Source: Acidobacteriota bacterium
Lineage (GTDB): Bacteria; Acidobacteriota; Terriglobia; UBA7540; JAPUME01
Length of the DNA: 8,153 nucleotides
Assembly (NCBI GenBank): GCA_027294185.1
Contig: JAPUME010000141.1
Location: forward strand, 1 to 8,153
Reading direction: 5' to 3'
Shown: one piece after another, positions 1 to 5,786 of the stretch
Position numbering within the stretch: the stretch's first letter is position 1
Layout: every line of letters begins with the position of its first letter
Translations under genes and position numbers: made by a program
The notes under the pieces: model-generated
The model's input: the letters and a program-made list of their open reading frames with translations, nothing else
Database searches by the model: none
What the model was told of the DNA's origin: nothing

Positions 1-477
1 CCCTGTGGATTCTTCAATGATCCGTCGCGCGAATGCCACTGCACGCCTCTGCAAATCCAACGATACGTCTCGAAGATTTCCGGCCCGCTGCTCGACCGCA
101 TCGATATCCACATCGACATGCCCGCGGTGAAATATCGCGACCTGCGCGAGGCGCCCGACGCCGAGGGGTCTGATGTGATCCGCGAGCGGGTCATCCGCAC
201 CCGCCGCCGCCAGCTCGAAAGGTATCAGGGTGAGAAAATCTATTCCAATGCGCAGATGAGTCCCCGGCAGCTTCGCAAGTACTGCAACCTCTCTCCCGAA
301 TGCGAGCGCTTGCTCGAGAACGCAATGAGCCGATTGGGCCTGAGCGCGCGCGCCCACGACCGAATCCTCAAGGTGTCCCGCACCATCGCCGACATGGAAA
401 GCTCCGAAGATATCGGAGTAACTCACATCTCTGAGGCCATCCAGTACCGTTCTCTCGACCGGAACTACTGGATGTGA
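1..477 (+). CDS. comM: ComM/YifB-family Mg-chelatase-like AAA+ ATPase, C-terminal part
   Basis: The reading frame is open from base 1 and ends in TGA at 475-477, giving 158 residues of a protein normally about 500 long; the N-terminal domain and the Walker motifs lie off the left edge. The visible part starts inside the family's cysteine-containing loop ([14 protein letters not shown]), followed by [16 protein letters not shown], a hallmark of the C-terminal half of the AAA+ module. It ends in the conserved helical domain with [21 protein letters not shown] and [13 protein letters not shown]. In naturally transformable bacteria ComM is a hexameric helicase that drives branch migration of incoming single-stranded DNA during recombination; the family also occurs widely in species not known to be competent, so the role here is inferred. 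The family assignment is very safe. The next gene starts 75 bases downstream on the same strand, so cotranscription is possible. Confidence 0.95.
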   Translation, partial: PCGFFNDPSRECHCTPLQIQRYVSKISGPLLDRIDIHIDMPAVKYRDLREAPDAEGSDVIRERVIRTRRRQLERYQGEKIYSNAQMSPRQLRKYCNLSPECERLLENAMSRLGLSARAHDRILKVSRTIADMESSEDIGVTHISEAIQYRSLDRNYWM

Positions 478-552
478 GAATGACTTTAAGCGGAACTGAA
501 CCGCAAGCTCCCCTGTCACCGCAAAATCAAAAGGAAACTCTGAAAGGGTAAA

Positions 553-1395
553 TTGGAAAGCTCCGTCGCCGCGCTGGTACTGTTCTCTGCCCTGCTTCAT
601 GCGGGATGGAACGCGCTGCTCAAGGTGAGAGGAGAGCCGTTGGTGGTATTGGCGCTCATCTCGGCAAGCGCCAATGCAATCGCGCTTTTCACTCTACCCT
701 TTCTTCCCCTGCCGCCTCCGGTTGTCTGGCCCTTTCTCGGTATTTCGGTATTGTTCCACACCGGCTACAATGTATTTCTTGCTCAAAGTTACCGTCATGG
801 AGACCTCGGTCACGTTTATCCTATCGCACGAGGCACAGCTCCCCTGATCGTGGCAATCGCTTCCCGGATTGTGGTGGGCGAAACGCTTCACCCTTTAACC
901 GTGGTCGCCGTGTTGCTCATCGCCATCGGAGTCATCAGCCTGGCTTTCGGAGGTGAGCGGCCCATTTGGGAATACCCGCATCCGGTACTTTTTGCCCTGG
1001 GAACGTCGTTTTTTGTTGCTGCCTACACTCTCGTCGATGGAATCGCGGGACGGATGGTCGAGAATCCTCACGTGTACACTCTGTGGCTGTTCTCTTTTCT
1101 TGGATTTCCCATCTCGGCTCTGGCTCTGGCGAAGCACCGCCGCTCCGCGATTGCGCTGGCGAGAGAGAGGTGGAAGACGGGACTGTTGGGAGGCGCGATG
1201 TCCATCGCGGCTTACGGTCTGATCATTTGGGCGATGACGGTGGGGAACATGGCCCCGGTTGCGGCACTCCGAGAAACCAGCGTGATTTTCGCCGCTGTCC
1301 TGGCATGGGTTTTCCTTCGCGAACCGTATGGAAGGCTGAGATTGGTTGCTGCGGCCTTTGTCGCGGCAGGCGCGATTCTGCTGCGCATTTCTTAG
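553..1395 (+). CDS. EamA/DMT-superfamily membrane transporter
   Basis: This 280-residue inner-membrane protein has about ten hydrophobic helices (roughly residues 5-23, 31-52, 57-77, 91-108, 112-133, 143-160, 175-192, 209-228, 235-256 and 262-279). They are arranged as two five-helix EamA repeats, the usual size and layout of drug/metabolite transporters. Repeat hallmarks are visible: ARGTAPLIVAIASRIVVGE near residue 93 closes helix 4 of the first repeat, and LRETSVIFAAVLAWVFLRE near residue 242 is its counterpart in the second. The substrate cannot be read from sequence; the family exports or imports amino acids, nucleotides, sugars or drugs. The proposed start is TTG at 553, preceded by the purine run AAAGGG (543-548) with a short 4-base spacing; no ATG lies nearby in frame. 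The sequence around HAGWNALLK near residue 16 resembles the opening of other EamA proteins, which supports a start close to here. Confidence 0.9.
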   Translation: MESSVAALVLFSALLHAGWNALLKVRGEPLVVLALISASANAIALFTLPFLPLPPPVVWPFLGISVLFHTGYNVFLAQSYRHGDLGHVYPIARGTAPLIVAIASRIVVGETLHPLTVVAVLLIAIGVISLAFGGERPIWEYPHPVLFALGTSFFVAAYTLVDGIAGRMVENPHVYTLWLFSFLGFPISALALAKHRRSAIALARERWKTGLLGGAMSIAAYGLIIWAMTVGNMAPVAALRETSVIFAAVLAWVFLREPYGRLRLVAAAFVAAGAILLRIS

Positions 1396-1402
1396 GCATC
1401 AG

Positions 1403-1418
1403 GAGAGCCTACGCTCTC
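1403..1418 (+). terminator. Short hairpin after the EamA gene, possible weak terminator
   Basis: GAGAGC (1403-1408) and GCTCTC (1413-1418) form a perfect 6-bp stem with a 4-base loop, beginning 8 bases after the stop codon; a flanking G-T pair could extend it by one. There is no thymine run after it, so it is not a canonical intrinsic terminator. It may act as a transcript 3' end stabiliser or be chance. Confidence 0.25.
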
Positions 1419-1436
1419 TCGACCGGGACTGCCAGG

Positions 1437-1442
1437 TATGAT
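1437..1442 (+). promoter_or_regulatory. Possible -10 element upstream of the MBL-fold gene
   Basis: TATGAT matches the sigma70 -10 consensus at five of six bases and sits in the 170-base gap before the metallo-hydrolase gene. No convincing -35 hexamer lies 16-18 bases upstream (that stretch is CT-rich), and no extended -10 TG is present. If used, the leader would be about 115 bases long and would include the inverted repeat at 1495-1556. Confidence 0.22.
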
Positions 1443-1494
1443 AAGATGGCCTTCGCAAGGTCCTAAAATTCAGAAATCGAAATAAAGAAAGATC

Positions 1495-1556
1495 GCCGCC
1501 CGGCGCGACTCGTTGCGGAATTTTCCTGCAAATGCTTTCTCAAGGAGACGGGCGGC
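1495..1556 (+). repeat. Inverted repeat in the leader of the MBL-fold gene
   Basis: GCCGCCCG (1495-1502) is the exact reverse complement of CGGGCGGC (1549-1556), with 46 bases between. The right arm begins just after a Shine-Dalgarno-like AAGGAG (1542-1547) and ends just before AGGA (1557-1560), the site with correct spacing to the GTG start at 1566. Pairing in the mRNA would put the two candidate ribosome sites on opposite sides of the stem. In GC-rich DNA an 8-bp inverted match at this distance can also arise by chance. Confidence 0.3.
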
Positions 1557-1565
1557 AGGAAACCC

Positions 1566-2435
1566 GTGGCCCTACGAAGCACCCTATTCATCTTTCTCGC
1601 TGCCTTTCTCATCCCGGCCTCCACCGAAGCCCGAGGGGAGAGTATCCGAGTCTCAGACGGCGTTTACTGCGTGGGACGCGGCAATTGGGGACGCTTGAAG
1701 GCGCTCAGTGACCCTCAGGATTCAAACGTCTATCTGATTTCAGGGGGGGATGAACTGGCTCTGGTCGACACCGGAACCGGGGTTGGGATTGAGCAGATAC
1801 TCTCCAACCTTCGAGCCCGTGGATTCGACCCGAATCAACTCAAGAAAATTTTCCTTACCAGCGCACACTTCGACCATTCGGGAGGAGTCATTCCGCTGCT
1901 CGAGCAGTTTCCGAACCTTGAGATTTATGCCGGAGAACCGGAGGTGGCCCCGCTCCGAGACTCCGATGCCGGCTACCTCGGTTATTCACTTCTTTCTTCG
2001 ATGCCAACCCTCGAACCCATCCGCGTCAGCCACACCCCGAGCGACGGGGAGGTGATCCGGGTCGGCCGCGTTTCAGTAACCGCTCTTCGAGTTCCCGGAC
2101 ATACGCCGGGAGCGACCGCTTACCTGGCTGAGGTGGCCGGCCAGAGGATTCTTTTCACGGGGGACACGGCCATTGGAGATCAGCCCGTAGGAAAAGGGAT
2201 TCTTGGTACACTCGACGGCCACTGGCGCTCGAACGTCACCGATCTCGATAACTCTCTGCGCCGGCTGTTCCACCTGAACGCGGAGATCATGCTTCCCGGA
2301 CACGGCCGCTGGTTCAAAGGCCGGCGGCAGGTGCAGGAAAACCTCCAGCATTGCCAGTGGCGGCTGGACTTTCTGCTGCGGATTCCCGACGTGGAGACTC
2401 TATTGATGATTGGCGAGGCGCCCGACCCGCGTTAA
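1566..2435 (+). CDS. Exported metallo-beta-lactamase-fold hydrolase with atypical metal site
   Basis: The 289-residue protein starts with a plausible signal peptide: MALR, then a hydrophobic stretch at residues 5-18, then small residues before about residue 23. It is therefore likely periplasmic or secreted. The MBL fold is clear: NVYLISGGDELALVDTGTG (54-72), the metal-site loop TSAHFDHSGG (98-107), VPGHTPG (176-182, His179), FTGD (197-200, Asp200) and LPGHGRW (243-249, His246). In the family the loop reads HxHxDH; here Ser99 replaces the first histidine while His101, Asp103 and His104 remain. Such enzymes hydrolyse beta-lactams, lactones, thioesters or phosphoesters; the substrate is not predictable, though the PGHTPG region is reminiscent of B3-type and glyoxalase-II-like members. 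The GTG start is supported by AGGA five bases upstream and by the signal peptide directly after it. Flanking genes give no functional clue. Confidence 0.88.
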   Translation: MALRSTLFIFLAAFLIPASTEARGESIRVSDGVYCVGRGNWGRLKALSDPQDSNVYLISGGDELALVDTGTGVGIEQILSNLRARGFDPNQLKKIFLTSAHFDHSGGVIPLLEQFPNLEIYAGEPEVAPLRDSDAGYLGYSLLSSMPTLEPIRVSHTPSDGEVIRVGRVSVTALRVPGHTPGATAYLAEVAGQRILFTGDTAIGDQPVGKGILGTLDGHWRSNVTDLDNSLRRLFHLNAEIMLPGHGRWFKGRRQVQENLQHCQWRLDFLLRIPDVETLLMIGEAPDPR

Positions 2436-2477
2436 ACCCGCAAGCGGAGGGGAAAGGAAGCAAGCCAACCGTTTAAG

Positions 2478-2493
2478 AACCGGAGCCGGTTTT
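2478..2493 (+). terminator. Possible intrinsic terminator after the MBL-fold gene
   Basis: AACCGG (2478-2483) and CCGGTT (2486-2491) form a perfect 6-bp stem around AG, in practice with a four-base loop, and run into a TTTT tract (2490-2493). It lies 43 bases after the hydrolase stop codon and just before the promoter of the next operon, which is where a terminator is expected. The stem is short and the T-run is only four bases, so efficiency is doubtful. Confidence 0.45.
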
Positions 2494-2519
2494 CGAAAGG
2501 AGGAGCGGCTCTGCGCGGA

Positions 2520-2548
2520 TTGACAACCACGCCGCCGTGGTGTAGGGT
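2520..2548 (+). promoter_or_regulatory. Sigma70-type promoter of the partner-switch operon
   Basis: A perfect -35 hexamer TTGACA (2520-2525) is followed, after an optimal 17-base spacer, by TAGGGT (2543-2548), which matches the -10 consensus at positions 1, 2 and 6. Transcription would begin near 2555, giving a leader of about 37 bases to the ATG at 2592. The TTG of the -35 is in frame with the coding region but is better explained as promoter than as start codon. Confidence 0.6.
2526..2541. promoter_or_regulatory. Palindromic operator candidate filling the promoter spacer
   Basis: ACCACG (2526-2531) and CGTGGT (2536-2541) are perfect inverted arms around a 4-base centre CCGC. The 16-bp palindrome starts immediately after the -35 hexamer and ends one base before the -10 hexamer. 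A dimeric regulator bound here would contact the promoter face directly, so repression is the simplest reading. No regulator gene lies next to it and there is no second copy of the motif in the window. Confidence 0.4.
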
Positions 2549-2591
2549 CAGGCGTTCTCCGCATTGGAATGGGCAACGGTACGATCCTCAA

Positions 2592-3059
2592 ATGGCAAAA
2601 GAAACGATCCGCGTCGAGATAACCCTCGAAAGCAACCTGAAGCACGTTGAATTGATCGAAGTCATTGCGCAAACCGTCGCCAAACAGTGCGGATTTGGAG
2701 AGGATGGTCTGCATGAGATCCTCATGGCCGTGCATGAGTGCGCCATCAACGCCATCTGCCACGGTAACAAGGAGGATTTGCAGAAACAGGTGGGATTAAG
2801 CTTGTCGGTTCATCCCGACCGGCTGGAGATTCGTGTCCGAGACCAGGGAAAGAGCTTTAATCCAAACGACGTCCCCGACCCCCTGGACAAGGAAAACCTG
2901 ATGAAGCCCGCGGGGCGGGGTATTCTGTTGATTCAAGCCTTTATGGACGAATTTAGGGTCGGACGCTGTGAAAACTGGGGCAATGAAGTCATTATGACCA
3001 AGAGACTTCCTTCCCCTTCCCAGCCTGAAAAAGGAGGAGTTGGACGTGAGCATCAATAG
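2592..3059 (+). CDS. RsbW-like anti-sigma factor / serine-protein kinase ATPase
   Basis: This 155-residue soluble protein is a single GHKL-type (HATPase_c_2) domain of normal RsbW/SpoIIAB length. The N box is seen with Glu49, Asn53 and His57 in AVHECAINAICHGN, the G1 box as DQGKSF (84-89) and the G2 box as GRGI (108-111); these bind Mg-ATP. Family members hold a sigma factor or other target inactive and phosphorylate a STAS antagonist on serine, and the next gene encodes just such an antagonist. I chose ATG 2592 because the conserved strand (ETIRVEITLESNLKHV) begins right after it and it lies downstream of the promoter at 2520-2548; its ribosome site is weak. A CTG at 2511 lies in frame 7 bases after a strong AGGAGG and is a less likely alternative. 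The last residues are encoded by the next gene's ribosome-binding region and are probably an unstructured tail. The target is unknown: no sigma factor is in view. Confidence 0.9.
   Translation: MAKETIRVEITLESNLKHVELIEVIAQTVAKQCGFGEDGLHEILMAVHECAINAICHGNKEDLQKQVGLSLSVHPDRLEIRVRDQGKSFNPNDVPDPLDKENLMKPAGRGILLIQAFMDEFRVGRCENWGNEVIMTKRLPSPSQPEKGGVGREHQ
3031..3039 (+). promoter_or_regulatory. Strong ribosome-binding site fixing the STAS gene start
   Basis: AAGGAGGAG is close to the full anti-Shine-Dalgarno complement and lies inside the end of the upstream coding region. AAGGAGG ends 8 bases before GTG 3046, the ideal distance, whereas TTG at 3040 directly abuts the site and is too close. This decides the start as GTG 3046 and implies translational coupling of the two genes. 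Confidence 0.75.
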
Positions 3060-3402
3060 CACCACGAAAAAAGTTGATTCCGTAACGGTGATCGGACTCA
3101 GCGGGAAGATCACGATCGGAGAGGAATGCAAGCACCTGCGGGAAACCATTCGGGGGCAGCTTTCCGAAGGAACTAAAAGCATCCTGCTGAATCTCGGCGA
3201 CATCAGCTACATCGACAGCACTGGAATCGGTGAGCTGGTAAGTTCCTTTACCAGCGTTTCGCGACAGGGCGGGCAGCTTAAGCTGCTGAATTTGACGAAG
3301 AAAGTCCACGACCTTCTTCAAATCACCAAGCTGGTCACCGTCTTCGACATTTTCGAGGATGAGGCCAAGGCCGTGAAGAGCTTCGGGTCCACTCAGGCCT
3401 GA
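3046..3402 (+). CDS. STAS-domain anti-sigma factor antagonist (RsbV/SpoIIAA type)
   Basis: This 118-residue single STAS domain matches the length of anti-anti-sigma factors. The diagnostic segment ISYIDSTGIGEL (residues 53-64) carries Asp57-Ser58-Thr59-Gly60, in which Ser58 corresponds to the residue phosphorylated by RsbW/SpoIIAB kinases. An N-terminal beta strand (VDSVTVIGLSGKIT) and the later GGQLKLLNLTKKVHDLL strand-helix also fit the fold. Unphosphorylated, the protein would bind the upstream ATPase and free its target; phosphorylation would reverse this. The GTG start overlaps the end of the ATPase gene by 14 bases, so the pair is translationally coupled and made in balanced amounts, as expected for interacting partners. 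The order, kinase first and antagonist second, is the reverse of the classical rsbV-rsbW order. No phosphatase gene lies nearby to reset the switch. Confidence 0.93.
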   Translation: MSINSTTKKVDSVTVIGLSGKITIGEECKHLRETIRGQLSEGTKSILLNLGDISYIDSTGIGELVSSFTSVSRQGGQLKLLNLTKKVHDLLQITKLVTVFDIFEDEAKAVKSFGSTQA

Positions 3403-3412
3403 TTTCATTATC

Positions 3413-3436
3413 CGGCCCAATCCCTCGATCGGGCCG
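3413..3436. terminator. Hairpin just after the STAS gene
   Basis: CGGCCC (3413-3418) pairs with GGGCCG (3431-3436) across a 12-base loop, starting 11 bases after the STAS stop codon. An outer arm TCCGG (3411-3415) could instead pair with CCGGA (3448-3452). There is no thymine run on either strand, so it may be a Rho-dependent end, a stabilising structure or chance. Confidence 0.28.
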
Positions 3437-3555
3437 CTCGTCTCGGTCCGGAAGCATAGCCTCAAGCAAGCAGCCCGCAAGTGGGGTTTTGAGGCCGTTT
3501 TCCGGGGGGCAACTTCAAGAGAGGTAAGCCTGCCGGTATTCGGGCTTCTCCTCCC

Positions 3556-3599
3556 GCCCGCAGGGCTGAGGGGCCACTTGGCGTCCGAGGGGCAGCCCT
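3556..3599. repeat. Inverted-repeat cluster in the convergent intergenic region
   Basis: The 257-base gap 3403-3659 between two convergent genes holds no credible coding region. In it, GCCC (3556-3559) and GGGC (3563-3566) form a small hairpin. Next, AGGGCTG (3562-3568) and CAGCCCT (3593-3599) are perfect 7-bp arms enclosing GCCA/TGGC, another small stem. The inner ends both carry GAGGGG, a word that recurs in the hairpin element at 8134-8139. This could be a worn REP-like element or a two-way termination region; neither strand has the T-run of a canonical terminator. Confidence 0.3.
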
Positions 3600-3659
3600 T
3601 CACTCACCCCACGGGTTCGCCTTCTCCTAAAGACTGCCCTCTTCCTCTTTTCCCGCCAA

Positions 3660-5585
3660 CTACTCTCGCTCGGTCATCTTAAAGATTTTTGCGCCCAGGA
3701 ATACCTGGAACAATGCGGGGTCGAGCAGGCGCGACTTCACTTCCGTACCGATAATGTCCAGTGCTAGGTCGGTGGGAACCGCCTTCTTGTAGGGACGATC
3801 CCGGGCGGTCAGGGCGTCGAAGATGTCACAGATGGTCATGATTTTGGATTGAAATGGGATTTGCTCGCTCTTCATGCGGTAGGGGTAGCCGCTGCCGTCC
3901 AGCTTTTCGTGGTGCGCTCGGGCAATCTCCGGAACCCGGCGCAGCTCCCGGGTCCAGGGAATCTGGCTCAGAATCCGGTAGCTGTGTTCGACGTGTGACT
4001 CGATCTCTCTTCTTTCCAGCTCATTCAAACTGCCCTTGGGAATCGTAAGCAGGCGGTACTCATCCTCGGTCAGGAGCGCCTCCGGCGGCCCGGAAGGGTC
4101 CTGGAAAACCCAACCCAGGATTTCGCTGAGCTGATCGGAGATCTTCTCGGGAAGGACGGTGGGCTCGTTGGCCTGCAGGATGTCTCCGAGAAACTGCTCC
4201 ATTTCTCGCAGTTGCGCGTCGCACTCCTGATCGACCTCCCGGAAATAGACATGGTGATTCTTCCTCCCGTTCTGGAGAACATGCTCCAGTTTGCGGCGGT
4301 AGTTCTCCGATTGAATCGACTTGCGGATGTACTGGAACCGCTTGTGGATCAGTTCCATCTGCGCAGGATAGAGCTTCTTTGCCTTGATGAGGACTTCCTC
4401 ACGGACGCCTACTTTCCCGAAATCATGCAGCAGGGCGGCGTAACGAATCTCCTGTATGTCCTGGCGGCTGAAACGCAAATCGCGATAAGGACCCATCTCG
4501 GACTGATCCACGGCCTCGGCCAAACCTACCGTCAGCTTTGCGACCCGCTCCGAATGCCCGAAGGTCGTCGGATCCCGAAACTCGATCGCTTTTACCGAGG
4601 CGCGAATAAATCCTTCGAAAAGCCCCTGGATATTACGGTAAAGCAGATTGTTTTCGAGCGAGACCGCTGCCTGTCCCGCCAGCGCGCCCGACAACTCCTG
4701 GCTCCGCTTGGAAAAAGAGATCACCTCCTTGCGAACCTTTTCAGGGGAGGTCAGGCGGGCTCGCCGCCGCCGCTTGGCATTGATCAGTTGGATGACTCCG
4801 ATAACTTCATCCTTCTGGTTTTTCATGGGAACGACCAGAACGGACTTGGTTCGGTAGCCGAACTTCTCGTCGAATTTTCGATTAAAGGCGAACGGGCGAC
4901 GCCGAATCCGGTAGGCGTCGCTGATATTGACGATTTTTCCGGTGCTGGCCGCGTACCCGGCGAGGCTGCGGGTGTCGAGGGGCATCGTGAATTCCCGAAA
5001 AGGAACGGAGATGCTGTCGTTCTGAGTCAGCTTGAAGATCAGATGCCTTGCCCCTTCTCCTTCTTCGCCTCCCATCAGATAAAGCGATCCGGCATCGGAG
5101 TTGGTGATCTCACGGCTCTGGTTCAGGATCAATTCCAGCAGGGCATCGGTGTTGTGCTCGGTGGAGAGCGCCAGGCCGATTCGGTTCAAGGTCCCCAGCT
5201 CCGATCGAGTTTGGACCAGTTCCTTGCGGGTACGGGACCTCTTTCGGACCTCGCTCAGGGCTTCGAAGGCGGCCGACAGCGCTTTTTCAAGAATCGGCAC
5301 ACTTGCCGGCTTGGACAGGAGGGCAAAAGATGATCGCTTCGAGAGACCACGGGGAGGCCGGGACCTCTGGATCAGGTAGATCACACGGAGGGTCTTGCCG
5401 AAGGGAACGGTCTGCTCCAAATCCTTCGGACGGTCCCGCGCCGCGTCAACCACGAAAACGGCAGGCAAACGCCAGCGGGAGGGAGGGGCGTCCCGATCGA
5501 TGGCAACGGACTGGTATCCGGCGGACAACTTTCGGAGAAGTTTTTCTAGGGGAGAAGGCCGGAAATAGTACACCCTCTTGGTCAT
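3660..5585 (-). CDS. GAF and HD-GYP domain regulator, probable cyclic di-GMP phosphodiesterase
   Basis: The 641-residue protein has three parts. Residues 1-110 look like a degenerate receiver: VFVVD (43-47) and LLSKP (89-93) fall where the phospho-acceptor and the lysine should be, but the N-terminal acidic pair is absent. Residues about 128-315 form a GAF domain, joined by a coiled-coil-like, charged linker (110-130). Residues about 325-625 form an HD-GYP domain with GHSERVA (343-349), LLHDFGK (385-391), HHEKLDGSGYP (558-568) and CDIFDALTARDRPY (586-599). The active-site residues look intact, so hydrolysis of cyclic di-GMP is expected. An extra segment of about 95 residues (roughly 418-512) separates the HD part from ESHVEHSYRIL. 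No signal peptide or membrane helix is seen, so it is cytosolic. I chose ATG 5585 because a good promoter lies just upstream; an in-frame TTG at 5663 lies upstream of that promoter. It is convergent with the partner-switch pair. Confidence 0.9.
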   Translation of the reverse strand: MTKRVYYFRPSPLEKLLRKLSAGYQSVAIDRDAPPSRWRLPAVFVVDAARDRPKDLEQTVPFGKTLRVIYLIQRSRPPRGLSKRSSFALLSKPASVPILEKALSAAFEALSEVRKRSRTRKELVQTRSELGTLNRIGLALSTEHNTDALLELILNQSREITNSDAGSLYLMGGEEGEGARHLIFKLTQNDSISVPFREFTMPLDTRSLAGYAASTGKIVNISDAYRIRRRPFAFNRKFDEKFGYRTKSVLVVPMKNQKDEVIGVIQLINAKRRRRARLTSPEKVRKEVISFSKRSQELSGALAGQAAVSLENNLLYRNIQGLFEGFIRASVKAIEFRDPTTFGHSERVAKLTVGLAEAVDQSEMGPYRDLRFSRQDIQEIRYAALLHDFGKVGVREEVLIKAKKLYPAQMELIHKRFQYIRKSIQSENYRRKLEHVLQNGRKNHHVYFREVDQECDAQLREMEQFLGDILQANEPTVLPEKISDQLSEILGWVFQDPSGPPEALLTEDEYRLLTIPKGSLNELERREIESHVEHSYRILSQIPWTRELRRVPEIARAHHEKLDGSGYPYRMKSEQIPFQSKIMTICDIFDALTARDRPYKKAVPTDLALDIIGTEVKSRLLDPALFQVFLGAKIFKMTERE

Positions 5586-5607
5586 ATCAAGGCGCCAAGC
5601 GGATGTA

Positions 5608-5636
5608 AGTATGAGGGCGATCCGAACCTCAGTCAA
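5608..5636 (-). promoter_or_regulatory. Sigma70-type promoter of the GAF/HD-GYP gene
   Basis: Read on the minus strand, TTGACT (5636-5631) is followed after exactly 17 bases by CATACT (5613-5608). These match consensus at five and four of six positions. Transcription would start near 5601, leaving a leader of about 16 bases before ATG 5585. This position argues against the upstream in-frame TTG at 5663 as the start. The leader shows no clear Shine-Dalgarno sequence. Confidence 0.55.
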
Positions 5637-5762
5637 CGGCTTTGTTAAACCGAGATTTATCAAGCAAAAAGGGACTTAGATTTACTTCAACCCTGCCCGG
5701 GACCTGGGAAGCCCCATCCCAAGAGGGAGAAAACTTCCCGAAAAAGGCGAGGTGATTTACAG

Positions 5763-5768
5763 TAGAAT
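5763..5768 (+). promoter_or_regulatory. Possible -10 element of the sugar kinase gene
   Basis: TAGAAT matches the -10 consensus at five of six bases and lies 18 bases before the ATG at 5787, in the gap between divergent genes. The region 16-18 bases upstream is A-rich (around 5740-5746) with no recognisable -35, so activation or a chance match is possible. The resulting leader would be only about 11-12 bases. Confidence 0.3.
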
Positions 5769-5786
5769 CGTGTTTCCTGAGCTCTT

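Noticed and set aside
490..504. GCGG/CCGC hairpin between the ComM-like gene and the EamA gene
   Set aside because: The stem has only four base pairs with a 7-base loop and no T-run, which is too weak to call a terminator.
966..1466. Plus-strand open frame of 166 codons inside the EamA gene
   Set aside because: Its composition (many Arg, Gly and Cys) is that of an out-of-frame reading, while the other frame gives a clean ten-helix permease.
3040..3042. TTG start for the STAS gene
   Set aside because: It directly abuts the ribosome-binding site; GTG 3046 is correctly spaced.
2992..3603. Minus-strand open frame of 203 codons across the STAS gene and the convergent gap
   Set aside because: It overlaps the end of the ATPase gene and the whole STAS gene in antisense, has no recognisable domain, and covers hairpins typical of a non-coding gap.
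4212..5333. Plus-strand open frame of 373 codons opposite the GAF/HD-GYP gene
   Set aside because: It is antisense to a gene with intact GAF and HD-GYP motifs. The translation shows no family motif and no ribosome site was seen.
5586..5663. Upstream in-frame TTG start giving a 667-residue HD-GYP protein
   Set aside because: The TTG at 5663 lies upstream of the promoter at 5608-5636 and has no ribosome site. The extra 26 residues do not look like part of a domain.
5706..5739. GGGAAG/CTTCCC inverted arms in the divergent region before the sugar kinase
   Set aside because: Six-base arms separated by 22 bases are within chance for this composition, and they do not align with either proposed promoter.
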